Shown here: piece by piece, positions 11,446 to 23,103 of the stretch
Layout of the letters: every line of letters starts with the position of its first letter
How positions within the stretch are numbered: the first letter of the stretch is position 1
Assembly: GCA_037693485.1 (NCBI GenBank)
Contig: CM075351.1
Location: forward strand, 67,978,001-68,042,000
Length of the DNA stretch: 64,000 nt
From: Kitagawia praeruptora
Taxonomy: Eukaryota > Streptophyta > Magnoliopsida > Apiales > Apiaceae
Reading direction: 5' to 3'
Notes under the pieces: model-generated
Told to the model about the DNA's origin: nothing
Database searches by the model: none
What the model saw: only the letters and a program-made list of their open reading frames with translations
Program-made: the position numbers and the translations under genes

Positions 11446-13079
11446 TTATGTTGGTAAATTGTAGAAAACTTCCTCGAATACAACATTAGCAGTTAAATTA
11501 GTTGAACCTCCGCGGTCACTATCAATTAGTACATGCAATCCAGAAGGAGACGTAACTCTAGACACAGCTACATACAACTGACCATGAGTGAAAACCAACC
11601 TCGGCAAGTATAACCCAACTTTGTCCAAGGATTGTCCTTGGCTTTTATTAATTGTCATGGCAAAACAGAGCTGTACAGGAAATTGAACCCTCTTAAACTC
11701 AATTGGCCATTTTGAATCTGTTGGTTCCATCTCAATCCTAGGAATAATGTGCATTGTACCAGCTTCAGAACCAGTCAATATTTCACAAAGAATGCTATTT
11801 GGTAAACACTTCTTCACAATCATTCTGGTTCTGTTACAGAGTCCCATGAGCTGATTTAAATTTCGCATGAGCATAATAACAGAACCAACTTTGATAGTTA
11901 GATCATGTCTTGGTAGACACGGCATATTAATTGAATTCAAATACTCAACAGGAAAACCTGCTTCATAGTCGTTATTCTCATTAACATTGTCACAAAGTGA
12001 ATCTTGACTGAAGTATGTGTGGGCAGAACCTGGAATTTGGTCGAGAATGTAAGAATTCACATCACTGACGATAGCATTTGTTGGAGTCAGAATAGAACGT
12101 TGCTTCAAGAACTCTGGATTTGTAATGTTGGATTGTAAATCTGGATAAATAACATCAACAATATCTTTTATTGGCTGACTTGAGGAATGAATTAAAAATT
12201 TATCCGGGATTACAACATCTGGATCATTGATAGTATCATCAGCATGAACATTAGGTAGAGTTCCATCTCCAACATCAAGTACCCACTTGCTGAACTCTGC
12301 TATATCTTGGATTTCTTGCATTGTCTTTCCATTTGACAAACGCATGTTTTGCTTCAACAAAAACACAACACAATGTTCCCACAACTTTGAACGATTAAGA
12401 GAAGAATTTACAACTTCTGCTCTTGTTGCTTTTGGAATAACTGGAAGAATCTGCCTAAAGTCACCACCAAAAACAATAGATATCCCACCAAATGGTTTAC
12501 CAGCTCTCAAAGGATCAACAGCGGACATAATATCTCTTAAACTACGATCAACACTCTCAAATGCATGACGATGTTGCATAGGAGCTTCATCCCAAATAAT
12601 TAGACTTGTTTGCTTCATTAACTCGGCAAGTTCAGATCCATGCTTAATACCAGCAACTGAATGTTGGTCAATTTTTAACGGAATATGAAACCTTGAATGA
12701 GCTGTTCTACCACCAGGCAACAATGTGGCAGCAATGCCAGAGGAAGCTACTGGGAGTACAATTTTTCCTTCACTCCGTAATTTGCAGCAAATAGTATTCC
12801 AAAGGAATGTCTTACCACATCCTCCACTTCCAAATACAAAGAATACTCCACCATTGTTATTCTCAACACTGCTTAATATGGAATTATATGCATGGAGTTG
12901 TTCTTTGTTTAAATTCTTGTGCATTGCTTCATGACGTTGTTGCATATCATCCCGATCATAAGAAAACTCTTCAGACACTAACCTGTTATCCAAATCTTTA
13001 ATATATCTTTCATCAGGATATGGCAATGTGGAATAATCTCTCAAGCTTTTACCAACATCATTGAATAATTTTTCAATTT
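11446..13079 (-). CDS. PIF1-like SF1 helicase exon of RepHel
   Basis: The exon starts after an AG acceptor at 13081-13080 and ends at a stop at 11446. It keeps every SF1B/PIF1 motif: Walker A GSGGCGKT (residues 72-79 counting from 13044), Walker B IIWDEAPM, motif III FGGDFRQILPV, motif IV-like LKQNMRL, KSQGQSLD and LYVAVSRV. The reading frame is intact over 530 codons, so helicase activity is plausible for this exon. It belongs to the same transcript as the Rep exons, but gene finders may report it alone as a PIF1-like ATP-dependent DNA helicase. Confidence 0.85.
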
Positions 13080-13192
13080 CTGCATTAAAGTATAAATAAT
13101 AAGATATTAGTAGAGTGTCGCAAATAAATAGTTAGAATATCATAAAGAAGGCCATCAATTAACAATTATGTGGGTAAAATATGTTAAATACC

Positions 13193-14220
13193 TAACAATG
13201 TTAAGCTCTGAATTTCAGATTCGCTTAACTGGAGTCTCACATTATTGCACTTTTTACGCTTAGCGTAAAGAATATCATCTGACATGGCTACCCAATGTTG
13301 TTCCCATAACTTAAGAGGATCAGCAACTTGATTATTTGATAAAATATGAACAAACAACTCCCTAAGTTGTTGAGGCATGGCGTGAACCGCATTTTCAGAC
13401 ATAGTAAGGTGCCACTGCCTGTCATCCTTAAGAAGTCCAAGCGCATCACAGGCTTCTTTAAAAGTATTATGAAGGATACCATTTACGGTTTTGAGATCTT
13501 TGTAAGAAGTTGCTCCTTTACTATGCAGCAATAACATCCTCAAAAAAAAAGACTCACCAGAAGAAGCATGTACATCGGTTAATCGACCAAAAACAGTCCC
13601 TCTTTCTCTTATTTTCCATTTACATAAGTCTGGCTTCCAAGTGAAATTCTGAGGAAATTGAGCATATGTAAGAAGTCTTGCTTCTGGAAACATTTTGTTC
13701 GCTTCAAACCAACCTTCAAGCTTGCTATTTTTTTTTTGGCCTTTTCAGCAACTTCTTCCAAATTAGAAGTTTGTTTAAAGTTCACATTCTTTTCACCCTC
13801 CAAATGTACTGGTAAACGCTCTACAGACGGAAAACGATAGTGGATGTCAAAACCCAACAGTCTCCAGGCAGCCTCCGCGGCACATATATATCGACCATCG
13901 AGATAATTCTTTATTTCATCTTGGGATTTTGTTTTAAAATCTGCAGAACTCTCACAACCAGTTGCTTTTTTCTTTCTTAAAAGCATGGTAGCGGTGTCAT
14001 GGCCTTTCAAACAGTATTTAAACAAATACTTCAAAGATCGAGAACTGTTACATACCTCAAGATTAATATGACACTGAAAGCGGACTAATAAATCCCTATT
14101 ATATGGAACAACAAATTGGTTGTCAAGTATAACACCTTTCTTCTTGACATTAAAATCCGTACGACGCCTTTTGTAAACTGGAAAACCACAGTCGTCAAAA
14201 AAGGTATTTGCATTATACCT
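13193..14220 (-). pseudogene. RepHel exon with two-tyrosine catalytic motif and the frameshift
   Basis: The exon runs from RYNANTFFDDCGF through VPYNRDLLVRFQCHINLE to SLKYLFKYCLKG; the two tyrosines (codons near 14028 and 14016) are the strand-joining nucleophiles of the Y2 Rep class. After VAEKAKKK the frame breaks in the A10 run at 13728-13737 and resumes one frame over as SKLEGWFEANKMFPEARLL, which reads on to the exon end without a stop. The downstream part is the Rep-helicase linker. Confidence 0.75.
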
Positions 14221-14303
14221 GCGTGATTATAAATTTGGAAATGTTACAATGAATGATAAGGGAAATTTGAAGATTAAAAGCAGAATATAATTAAAAAACA
14301 TAC

Positions 14304-14565
14304 TTTTTAGGAAAATGACGACCACATTTCCCTTTAACCATGCATGGAGAATATGTGTAATCCTTTCCACATGGCCCATGTATCATGAAATTGTTAACAA
14401 CGTGATAACCAATTGGATCAGTTTTTTGATTTGGAATCTCCGCAGATATTAATTTGTCTATGTCTTCAACATTTTTTGGTCGATCACTTGGATGCAACCA
14501 GATTAACATGTGACAGTGAGGAAGACCACGTTTTTGGAATTCAATGACATGCATAACTGTTGGAA
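14304..14565 (-). CDS. RepHel exon with HUH motif
   Basis: This short exon encodes MHVIEFQKRGLPHCHMLIWL, where H-x-H with flanking hydrophobic residues is the metal-binding HUH motif of Rep nucleases, followed by a cysteine-containing segment (GPCGKDYTYSPCMVKGKCG). It joins the upstream exon as GKCIG/VMHV across a GT-AG intron and the downstream exon as HFPK/RYNAN, both in phase. Confidence 0.8.
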
Positions 14566-14663
14566 AATTGTTTTATAAAAGCAAATTAGCTAGATTAAAA
14601 ATGTAGAAAATATTGTAATTAAGTTATAGTAAAGACATAGTGAAAATAATTAAAGAATAGTTA

Positions 14664-16160
14664 CCTCCAATGCATTTTCCAAAATAATCCTGTTTCTTTA
14701 TTAAGTTCAGCAATTGATCAAGCTTTAACTTAAACACTCTAGCCACAATATCAGGTGCATCCTCGACACCAACTCCAGGCAAAAATTCTAACATACTTTT
14801 AATCTCAGGCCATTGTGTATTGCATGTCATAGTCAAAAATAATGATGGATGGCCAATGGTTCGACAAATGGCCAATGAATCTTTGAAATATTGATTCATG
14901 TATCTTTGAGAACCTGTGTGCGTAGCTGGTAAAATAACTTTCTTACCCTTGTTATTAGAATCTGTATCACCTTTTTGAATAGAATCTCGGATTGACTTAT
15001 AGAGGTCTGAACGAATAATATGTTGGTGTCCTCTTAGCCAATCCAATCTATATTGCTCAACTGCAGCAAAAGCATCAACAACATATTGTTGCCACAAACG
15101 ACCACCAAGGTGGAGAGTTTTCCCTAATATTAGAAAGAATGTTAAAAATATGAATAAAATATTAATTAATATAATTAATAACATGTTTTCAATTTAAACG
15201 AATAATTATACCTTCATCAGGACGTATCATAAGCTTATATGCATAGAATTCCCTCATTGAGACTGTAGACCTATGTTTGACTTCATCTGGATGTTGATCG
15301 TTCACTTCTTGAACTGGCACTTTATTTTTTTTATTATGAAGTGGAATCTCAAGGTGAAAACCATCATCGCCATAAGGAAATAGCAAAGGATACTGAAGTT
15401 GCATAAAGTGCTTACACGTTTCAAAAACCCTTTTCAGATACCTCTGTTTGGTCTCTACAACAATATCTCTAAAAGGACAATTATCGTCAGAATCGCCAAC
15501 AATTAAAGCAGCTACTTCATTTGATGGGCCTATTAAATTTTTGCGACCAGATACTGATTTAGAAGAAACCAAAAGCAAGTCAAACTCATCAGGCTGATCA
15601 TGATTGAATCGATCACGCGCCATACGAAAGCTTTGAGCCATTTTATTGTTTTCATCTAACATATGTAAGAGGTTTTCAACAATTTCAGGATCCAGTTCAT
15701 TTGTACCAGGAACTGCATTCATTCTATTTTGAACTTCATTTTCTGTATCATAGACATAAAGTTGACAAAACTTTGGTGAAGCACCTTCTTTGGGTTTAAG
15801 ACTCCCAATCAAATGGTAATTCTGGCCATACAATTTAAAACAATAGGGACCCCCGCCATTGTTAATTTTACGATCAATCTTTCCACCAAGTGAAGTAAAC
15901 TGGAATAGCGAATTGTAAGTCCTTATGTTTTGTTTGAAGTGAGCAGATTTTTCACTACTATACAATAATGACGCTAAATACGAAGGAGGTGGCCTCTCTT
16001 CTGGAAGTTTAATTTGTCCATCCTTACAACATATTGAGAATGTTAGTTGATTGTTCCTAGATGATTTATTGTTCCTTTCCTCATTCCACATTCTTGCCTT
16101 GCACTTTTGACAAATTGCAGATGGAGGACCAAGATTCATATAACCTTTCCACAAATCTGG
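14664..16160 (-). CDS. RepHel N-terminal Helitron-like domain exons
   Basis: Two exons. The first, about 16160-15205, has a zinc-binding-like ICQKCKARMW and the blocks FCQLYVYDTENE, HFMQLQYPLLFPYGDDG and HRSTVSMREFYAYKLMIRP, characteristic of the Helitron_like_N region. The second, about 15130-14664, holds LGGRLWQQYVVDAFAAVEQ and SLFLTMTCNTQWPE. The intron between them starts gtataatt after the glutamate codon and ends attag before GGAAAACTC. No stops within the exons. Confidence 0.8.
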
Positions 16161-17168
16161 AGTAGATTTAAAAAAAAATTAAAAAAAGCTAAAACATTAT
16201 TTCCTGAAATAATGTAAGAATTTAATGAATATGTTACCAATATTTCCCAAATCATTATAATCTTCATCATCAAATATATATTGTCCTCGATATGCAGCAT
16301 CTTCATCGATTTCTTCGTCTGTAATCAATTAGTATCGAATTCAAGTGAAACATCTAGATAAGCATACAATATTAACTGTAATAATAAAAATTAACTGTAA
16401 AAATTCTTACAATTAACTGTAAGAATGTTACCAGATACAATTGCTTCATATACTTGGTTAGTTGGATTCATGATATTATAATCAAGAGAATTGTTTCCAA
16501 TAGGTTGATGATCATCAGCCTCATTGAAATCTGACATCAAATCTTTAACACCAGAACTTGACGATTCACCACCAACTGAATCATGAACTCCTTTAATATT
16601 ATTTTGTACACCTGATTTGGTTATAATAGCATAACAGGATTAGAATGCACTTAACAACTGAATTTTAAAACACACAATTACAAACACTTACTTGTCATTG
16701 GCTGGAACCATTCTGCAGAATATAAAACTATCAAAAGTTAAGAATATACTAAAATAAAAGGACTAATCAATATGTATATTGTTTGACCTGGACGCTTTAC
16801 ACCAATCTGTTCAGGATCTGGAACAGTTACTGTAATGAAACGCTGGTTTTCTTCTTTTTTTTTTGCTGAAGCAGAACTTTCTAGAATGCGAGTATCCATT
16901 CGAGTCTTATAATTGTTCAAATTGGATTTTGGAACAAAGTGTAAACCTCGATCTGCAGAAAAAAACTTTTAATAAAAAAATAGAATTTAATTTATAATAT
17001 TTCATTATAATTTAGGAAACGTACCATGATTGTACGAATTCAAAAGTTTTTGATGATTTATTTCCCCCTTTAGTGAGTTGTTTTGGGTATTTCTGGAAGT
17101 CGGGAAATGATACTTGTTTAGCTTGTTAGTGTTCTGAGAAGTTTTTGTAATAAGTCTGGAAACTGGAG

Positions 17169-17428
17169 TCTGAAATGTGGTTCCTGGAACAAAAATGATT
17201 AATGAGAATTATGAGAAATACATTATGAGACATGCTATGAAATGTTTACCAGAAGCGGGAACAGCCAAGGATTTTTGACTAACACCACTTGGATTTGGAG
17301 ACTGAAACATGGTTCCTGGAATTAACATGATTCATGAAAATTACTATTATGATTGAGCGACATACTCCGAAATGTTTACCTGAACCGGGTACAGCCAGGG
17401 ATTTTTGAGATTCACCACTTGGATTTGA
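17169..17428 (-). repeat. tandem exon-intron duplication in the Rep N-terminal region
   Basis: Two diverged copies of about 130 bp lie head to tail (17169-17299 and 17300-17428). Shared words include tggttcctgga, gaaatgtttacc, acagcca and ggatttttga, then caccacttggattt. Each copy holds a small exon with its splice sites, so the N-terminal linker gained a repeated exon. Confidence 0.65.
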
Positions 17429-18179
17429 AGCTTATGCAAAAAATTAAAAATAAAGTAAAAATATTTTTGCAAGAGGACATTATAAATATGTACAAATAAA
17501 GAAATAGAGATATACCTGAAGAGTTAATCCTGTTAACAACAGGTTGCTTTGGGGTAAAAATATTGACATTCGTATCTTTGACATTGTCCTCTATTTTGAC
17601 AAACATGATGATTAGAATGTATATGTAATTCATATGATGTTACAGACTAACCAAAAGATTACTACCTTGAAGGGTATATTCAGAATGGAATAGTTTTCGT
17701 GAAGAACGACTTGCAATGGATGAACCTGAAACATAAATATGATAAGAATGTAAAATAATAGTTCAGGAGTACTATATCATGATTTACCTTTATGAATCAA
17801 CGTGGGACTGGAAACATTAGGATTCTGATTTTCATTAGTAACATTGGAGATCATTGAATTTTGTTGACTACAAACATTATTATTGGGCTTGATATTAACA
17901 TGACCGCCACCATTGTAACTCTCAGAACCTGCTCGTCTTTTAGAAACTGAAAAAATAACATTGTAAACAGTTGATAATAGTAAAAAAAATTCATTAAAAG
18001 ATTGATTCATAGAGCAAAGAAAAGGAATTTGACCATGTTTGGACGAATCAGAAGGAGAAAGGAATGCAAGCGGAATTCGTTTACGACCTGCAATGTCTAT
18101 ACAATAAGAAACTACACGTTTTCCATCAAACCATATTGACAAAGACCATACATGAGAACATACCTGATTTGTCCATCAT

Positions 18180-19430
18180 GTTATTCTTCAATGCAGGCTG
18201 GACAACGATTTAGATGAACACGAATTAGAGGATTACATACAGTAAACGATAATCATTAATTGACAAAAAAAACTCCACAAAAAAAGAAATTAGGAATCAA
18301 AAGTAACAGACGACATGATTATAGGAAGATTTTGAAAAGAAGTTACCATAAAACAATTTTGAAAACTGACGTTGTTAGAAATCTTTAATATGGATATGAC
18401 TCATTTTGATTTGGATGACCTATTTCAATATTAAATGACCAAAAAGCCTATAAGCCTATATTGAATGTTTAAAAAGTAGAAGGATAGATTAAGTAATTTT
18501 TTTGTGAAATGACCAAAAAGCCAACAAAAATATAAAGGATGAGAAAAATGTGGAAGGATAGATTATGTAATTTTAAAATGCTAATGCTAGCACTTATTTA
18601 GAATATATTGATATTGATATTGATATTGATGTGGCAACATGTCACATTTTATTCAAGACTATATTACCTTTTCACCCATTGTAATTAATATTTATCAATT
18701 AATAGCTCAATATTTAATTGGTCCATTTTTTATTTATTAACTATGACACTTTAATTGACTTACAAATTACAATTAATAGTATCTAACTTATTATTGCATA
18801 TTAAATTCACAATTTATATATTTACATTTTTATTTCATGATAAAAATGTAGACGCTACCGGTAATCGATTGAATTACAAAGTCGTAATATAACATAATGC
18901 ATAACAATATTTACGAATAAGGTAATGAAGATAGATAGATAAGAGAAAAAAAAAATAAACACTTCGTCTATGAAAGATAATTACGACTTTAAGATAAATT
19001 ACTTCAGAAAATATTTTGTAACGAATGATGCTGATAACGAGTTGGATATTCCAGAAAACATTTTGAGTAAAGATCATAAATACTCGACTAACACTTCGAT
19101 CACGAGCAAAGTAGATATTCTAATTGAACTGAACGACGAACACGAAAGTGGTCCACTGTCAAAATTGTATTATGTATTAGAATGAGTTATATTGTATTCT
19201 ATTTGTTAAAGATTATATTGAAAAATGTAAAACATTTTGTACATTTAATAAATTTAGTAAAAAACTTCATTTTCTATTTAAATGATATCCTTGAAATTAG
19301 AAAAAATGGACACGATTTAACGAAACTCAGTTAAAGATATATAAATATATAAAAATATATATTATATAATTATTATCTATATTATTATTATACGAAATAT
19401 TATCTCAATAATCAAATATAATGAAATAAG
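18180..19430. other. 5' flank of RepHel and AT-rich spacer
   Basis: No established gene. A plus-strand ORF at 18970-19185 (71 codons, acidic, MKDNYDFKINYFRKYF) has no recognised domain and may be chance. The stretch should contain the RepHel promoter and the Helitron 5' terminus (TC after an A on the minus strand), but no convincing terminus could be singled out. From 19320 to 19420 it is nearly pure A/T. Confidence 0.45.
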
Positions 19431-19459
19431 CCCGTGCCTTGCACGGGTATAGAAGCTAG
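19431..19459 (+). repeat. Helitron 3' terminus, plus strand
   Basis: A perfect hairpin, CCCGTGC (19431-19437), loop ctt, GCACGGG (19441-19447), is followed by tatagaag and CTAG (19456-19459), then T. This is the textbook 3' end of a Helitron and faces away from the 1922 terminus. The element it belongs to has its body to the left; its 5' TC end was not identified. Confidence 0.75.
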
Positions 19460-19859
19460 TTACTAATAAAAAGGTAGTTGTATAAATAATTTTTCTATTT
19501 TGTAAAAGTTATGCATTTTTTTTATTATGCACTTTTTTTTAAAAATACTACTATATAAGCATGTTTTCATTGTTCATTTTTCAAAATATGATTATTTGAA
19601 CTTTGTTTACAAAATATATAATTTTGTTATTATAGTACAAATTTTGGAAGTCAAAATAAATCAAAGTGCAACTGAAAAAAATGTAAACAAAAAATCGATT
19701 TCGATTGATTTATATTCGGGATCGCATTTTAAAATTTATTTTTAGAATTACAGTAGACTTGCCAATAAATTTCTGTAAAATGCAATATTATTCAAAACGA
19801 AAATTTTAAGATAATTTTTACAAATATTACTCTTATAGACATATATTGTAATTTTTTTT

Positions 19860-19932
19860 CCCTAAGTTGGGGGTGAGGTTCGAACCCGTGACCTCATTGG
19901 ATCAACGCTAAGTGGGGCAGCTCTCACATTCA
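19860..19932 (-). mobile_element. fragment of a tRNA-derived SINE
   Basis: On the minus strand the segment contains ggtcacgggttcgaacctca, a good Pol III B box (GGTTCGAACCT) in a T-arm-like context, preceded by ccacttagcgttgatccaat. No complete tRNA cloverleaf or A box could be fitted, so a truncated SINE is preferred over a tRNA gene. Confidence 0.45.
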
Positions 19933-20860
19933 TATATATTGTAATTTGGTATACCTTTTATTTACAGCTGTTAGATCTACAAATTAAATAGATGGTAACA
20001 TACAATACTAAAAAAAATGTTATATACAGAAGTCTAAGGTTCGAACCCCGCCAACAACATTTTAATATAAAATTAATACTATGTCATATTATATAAAAAA
20101 GTTGAAGACTCGATCCCTACCAATAGCATATTAATTTAGATTTAATACTAATAATTATTTATATACAAAGGTCTAAGATTCGAATTCTCCCAACATATTA
20201 AAAGTAACATTTATAATATTATACTATTAGTAAATTAAAATAATTAAAAGTAATTCGTATTTTACATAAGCTATAAGATAATTATAATAAAAAGTATAAG
20301 AGGACTAACGGATTAGTAAATAGAGAAATGAGAAATTAAATAGCAAAATAAATGTTTTGAGCAATTTAATATAACATTCATTAAGTACGCTCGTTCCCGT
20401 CCTTGCAATAAAAGATATCTAGCGTGATAAGATAACTCAAGTGTTTAGAATTTATATCTCGTCTTGTTTGGATTGATTCTCGCTCCTTATTAAAAAAAGA
20501 AAAAATTAAATGAGAACAGAAGGAAATTCATGTCAGGTCTGCTCCTCCCCTGCTTCTGATCAATCTTCCTCCCATGCTTCTAATCAATCTTCCACTGACG
20601 ATGCATGGCTCAACTCCAACAATTTTCTCCAATAATTTTCTCTTTAACCTGAGCATCATGATCGAAGATATCATAGTGAGAAACAAAGTATTTGTGTACT
20701 CGCAAAACATTCCTTACCTTGTACTAGTCATAAAATCATGTACGTTTCTCTCCAGAAACTCAACATAATTTGCTTCAGACATTAAAGTCTACTACCCTGT
20801 TGCTCTTAATGCCCTTCAAGTTCTAACCCGCTAATGCCCTTCAAGTTCTAACCCGCCAAC
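19933..20860. repeat. B-box-like repeats and small tandem duplications, no gene
   Basis: Three diverged units carry a B-box-like core: tctaaggttcgaaccccgcc near 20033, gaagactcgatccctacc near 20104 and tctaagattcgaattctccc near 20170, each followed by AT-rich sequence. Near 20808-20856 a 25-bp unit (atgcccttcaagttctaacc) is directly repeated. No coding sequence was supported. Confidence 0.5.
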
Positions 20861-21420
20861 CTATGTTGCACGGAGACGGGTACGAGAACATATATAGGCA
20901 CGGATAGGAGAATGGGGATAGAAAACAGAAATTTTAAAATTCTAAGGTACGGGTACAACAATAAATAGATTAATAAAAAAATTATTTACATATAATATAG
21001 AGATAATATTAAACATTCGAAAGATTAAACATAAAAGACATCATGCATTTTCAAATTTAACATTATCATGTTTCAACTCGATCTCCACTTCAGACTCATC
21101 AACTGAATCACATCATAGATTGGTCTTGTGAATCAATGATAATATGATATAGTGAATCATATCATAGATTGGTCTTGTGAATCAATGATATATCCTAAAG
21201 ATTGTCTTTCGAGTGTCGTCATCGCAATAAAAACTCCACTCATCCTTTTGAATAAACTAAGCTTTAGGAATTTTACTTTTATGGGGAGTTAGGGACGGTT
21301 AGTTTAGTCATTTTGGTCCCAAAAACGTTCCCACTTTAAGATTGCGGTCCCCAGATTTTTGGGGACGGCACGTCCCCAAACTTGGGTACGTTCACTGGTA
21401 GGCATTCTCGTGCAACATAG
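20861..21420. mobile_element. hAT-like MITE, 560 bp
   Basis: Terminal inverted repeats ctatgttgcacg at 20861-20872 and its complement at 21409-21420. Flanks ccgccaac (20853-20860) and ccgccaaa (21421-21428) form an 8-bp target duplication with one mismatch, as for hAT elements. No transposase. Inside, a unit with catagattggtcttgtgaat is tandemly repeated around 21110-21190. Confidence 0.65.
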
Positions 21421-21535
21421 CCGCCAAAATCTTAATCCTTTACACACCTTCCTCCCGAGTTTTAAATACGAAAGAAAACAAATGAAGGATAATTAAAGCA
21501 ACCTAAAATAGTTTCATTTTCACTAGTATTTATGC

Positions 21536-21677
21536 TTCCGAGTTTTTAAAAGGGGCGAAAGAAAGTGAAGATAAATACAAATTGAGCATACTTTCACTCA
21601 AAACTTTCACTTAAAAAATGAGATGAAAGTATTGTACTTACTCAACATTTGCTTTCCTCACTTTTAAAAACTCAGGG
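21536..21677. repeat. fold-back inverted repeat
   Basis: The arm ccgagtttttaaaagg at 21538-21553 is matched by its near complement cttttaaaaactcagg at 21661-21676. The inner parts also pair loosely (actttca and tgaaagt words), so the 140-bp segment can fold on itself. It is probably a small fold-back MITE; no target duplication was confirmed. Confidence 0.5.
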
Positions 21678-21778
21678 TCTTAAGTCCGATTTGATCGAAC
21701 TTGTTACAAACCCATGCTCACTTTTCTTTAAAAAACTGGTTCGTACTTTATGGTCACTTCCTAACCCTTCTTCTCTTA

Positions 21779-22560
21779 GAGCATCTCCAAAGGAGATAGG
21801 TAAAACTGTTAGCTAAAATTGTATAAATAGATAATTAGCAAAAATTTATTGAACCTGCAAGTTTTTGTAGTTTAATGGTATTAGCTATAATTGTTAGTTA
21901 TATTTAAAAATCAGTTTTTTTTTAATATTTTCAAATCCTAACAAATTTTCTAATAATAGTTTATTAATGAACTTTTCCAAATTCAGTCAAATAAACTTTT
22001 ATATAAATATATATGTTAATTAATTAATTTTTTTTTATTTTATAACACTTGTACTTATACAAGGTAATAATAGTTTAATTCAACTTTTTAAAATATATTA
22101 ATTTAATTTAACTATATTAACTTAAAAAAGAAATTATTAAGTTTCTTTAATAATCTAATAAAATAATTTTATCTTATTTTATCTAATAAATAATATATGA
22201 GTGTGTGTATTTACATAATATTTTTATAATAAGCCATAAAATATACATTCTTTTAATATTTAGTTTTGAAATTAAAACAATATAAACCCTAAATTTTACA
22301 TAGCAGAGAGAGAAAAGCAACCTGAAACGACTAGCGGGAGAGAAAAAGTGAGGGGAGATTGAGCGGGAGATGACATGAATGATTTTAGATGATGGGCTTG
22401 TAATCAACATATTTAGCAACTGAACCTTCATCATCTAAAATTTTAACTAATAATTAACACCCGTTGGAGTGATGTATATTTTACATAATAGGTATAATTT
22501 TGAAATTATATTGCCACTTAAGCAATTTTTGCTAACAGGTATATTGCCTTGGAGATGCTC
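21779..22560. mobile_element. PIF/Harbinger (Tourist-like) MITE, 782 bp
   Basis: Terminal inverted repeats gagcatctccaa (start 21779) and ttggagatgctc (end 22560) are exact over 12 bp. They are flanked by the 3-bp duplication tta at 21776-21778 and 22561-22563, the TWA type of PIF/Harbinger elements. The interior is AT-rich with no transposase; an ORF at 22183-22434 is not supported. Confidence 0.75.
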
Positions 22561-22785
22561 TTATAAAGCCAACATCGACACTATCTCATAAAACGTAGAA
22601 TAAGTTTTGGGTTATCCAACATTGGCTGTGTAAGGCGCATTGCGTTGAATAACAGGTGGGAGGAAAGTACTCGCTACTCACACAATGAGCTACTTTCTGG
22701 GGTTGGGATAGGTACACTAACACCCGAGAGTGGTATTCAAGAGCAACTTCACAATGATCTCTAGCTAGTGGGCCTAGGGGACTTC
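22561..22785. other. no gene recognised; possible old LTR fragment
   Basis: A 225-bp stretch between the Harbinger-type MITE and the copia LTR. It is less AT-rich than its surroundings and has words such as ttatccaacattggctgtgt that resemble repeat-family LTR starts, but no boundary could be shown. Confidence 0.35.
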
Positions 22786-23103
22786 TGATATTTTCTGAAT
22801 CAAGCACTCAACAGATGAACAGAAATGAAGAAGCTTAAAGCAAGAAGATGAAGATTAAAACTGATATTTACATAATGCTCAGAGTTTGTTACAGAAAAGA
22901 AAGAATGTAAAATGACAAGTTGATCTAACTAACTTTCTACGTTCTGTTTATATACATTCTATTCTATCTACTTGCAATGACAGCTCATACTTTCCTATCT
23001 TGACTTAAGTGCATTACTAAAAATAGTAATGTTTGCTGCAGTGTTAATCATACTAGCTGCAGTATTAATCGAACTAATAGTTGATGATACATAAGTCTCA
23101 ATA
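22786..23103 (-). repeat. 3' LTR of copia element A (about 318 bp)
   Basis: On the minus strand the pol frame runs into a G-rich polypurine tract (TTGAGGGGGGG, 23104-23114). An LTR-like segment follows, starting TATTGAGAC and ending near aaaatatca at 22786. The expected TG start is TA here. The size suits the short LTRs of some plant copia lineages. The matching 5' LTR has been lost. Confidence 0.55.

Larger units (their letters stand above)
11446..18179 (-). pseudogene. Helitron Rep-helicase (RepHel), multi-exon, frameshifted
   Basis: The rolling-circle transposase of the Helitron: a Rep nuclease nicks and joins DNA, and a fused SF1 PIF1-like helicase unwinds it. Likely start ATG at 18179 (MMDKS), then small exons encoding a basic, serine- and asparagine-rich N-terminal region to about 16.2 kb. 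Larger exons follow: about 16154-15205 (cysteine-rich start ICQKCKARMW), 15130-14664, 14565-14304 with the HUH motif GLPHCHML, and 14220-13193 with the two-tyrosine motif YLFKYCLKG, then the helicase exon 13079-11446. Introns have GT-AG ends with matching phase. The single clear break is an A10 run at 13728-13737 that shifts frame between the Rep and helicase parts. It could be a mutation, a sequence error or a slippage site. Confidence 0.85.
1922..19430 (-). mobile_element. autonomous Helitron carrying Rep-Hel and two RPA1-like genes
   Basis: The segment carries the gene set of plant Helitrons, all on the minus strand: a Rep-helicase (11446-18179), two RPA1-like genes (9419-10648 and 2320-4929) and an extra ORF (7662-8465). 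The left border is a minus-strand 3' terminus: CTAG at 1922-1925 followed by a T (complement of 1921), with a partly decayed CCCGTGC/GCAC hairpin just inside. The 5' end on the right was not pinned down; it should lie between 18180 and about 19430, where a plus-strand Helitron 3' end follows. A frameshift and a nonsense codon suggest this copy is no longer autonomous. Internal duplications point to more than one Helitron unit. Confidence 0.75.
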
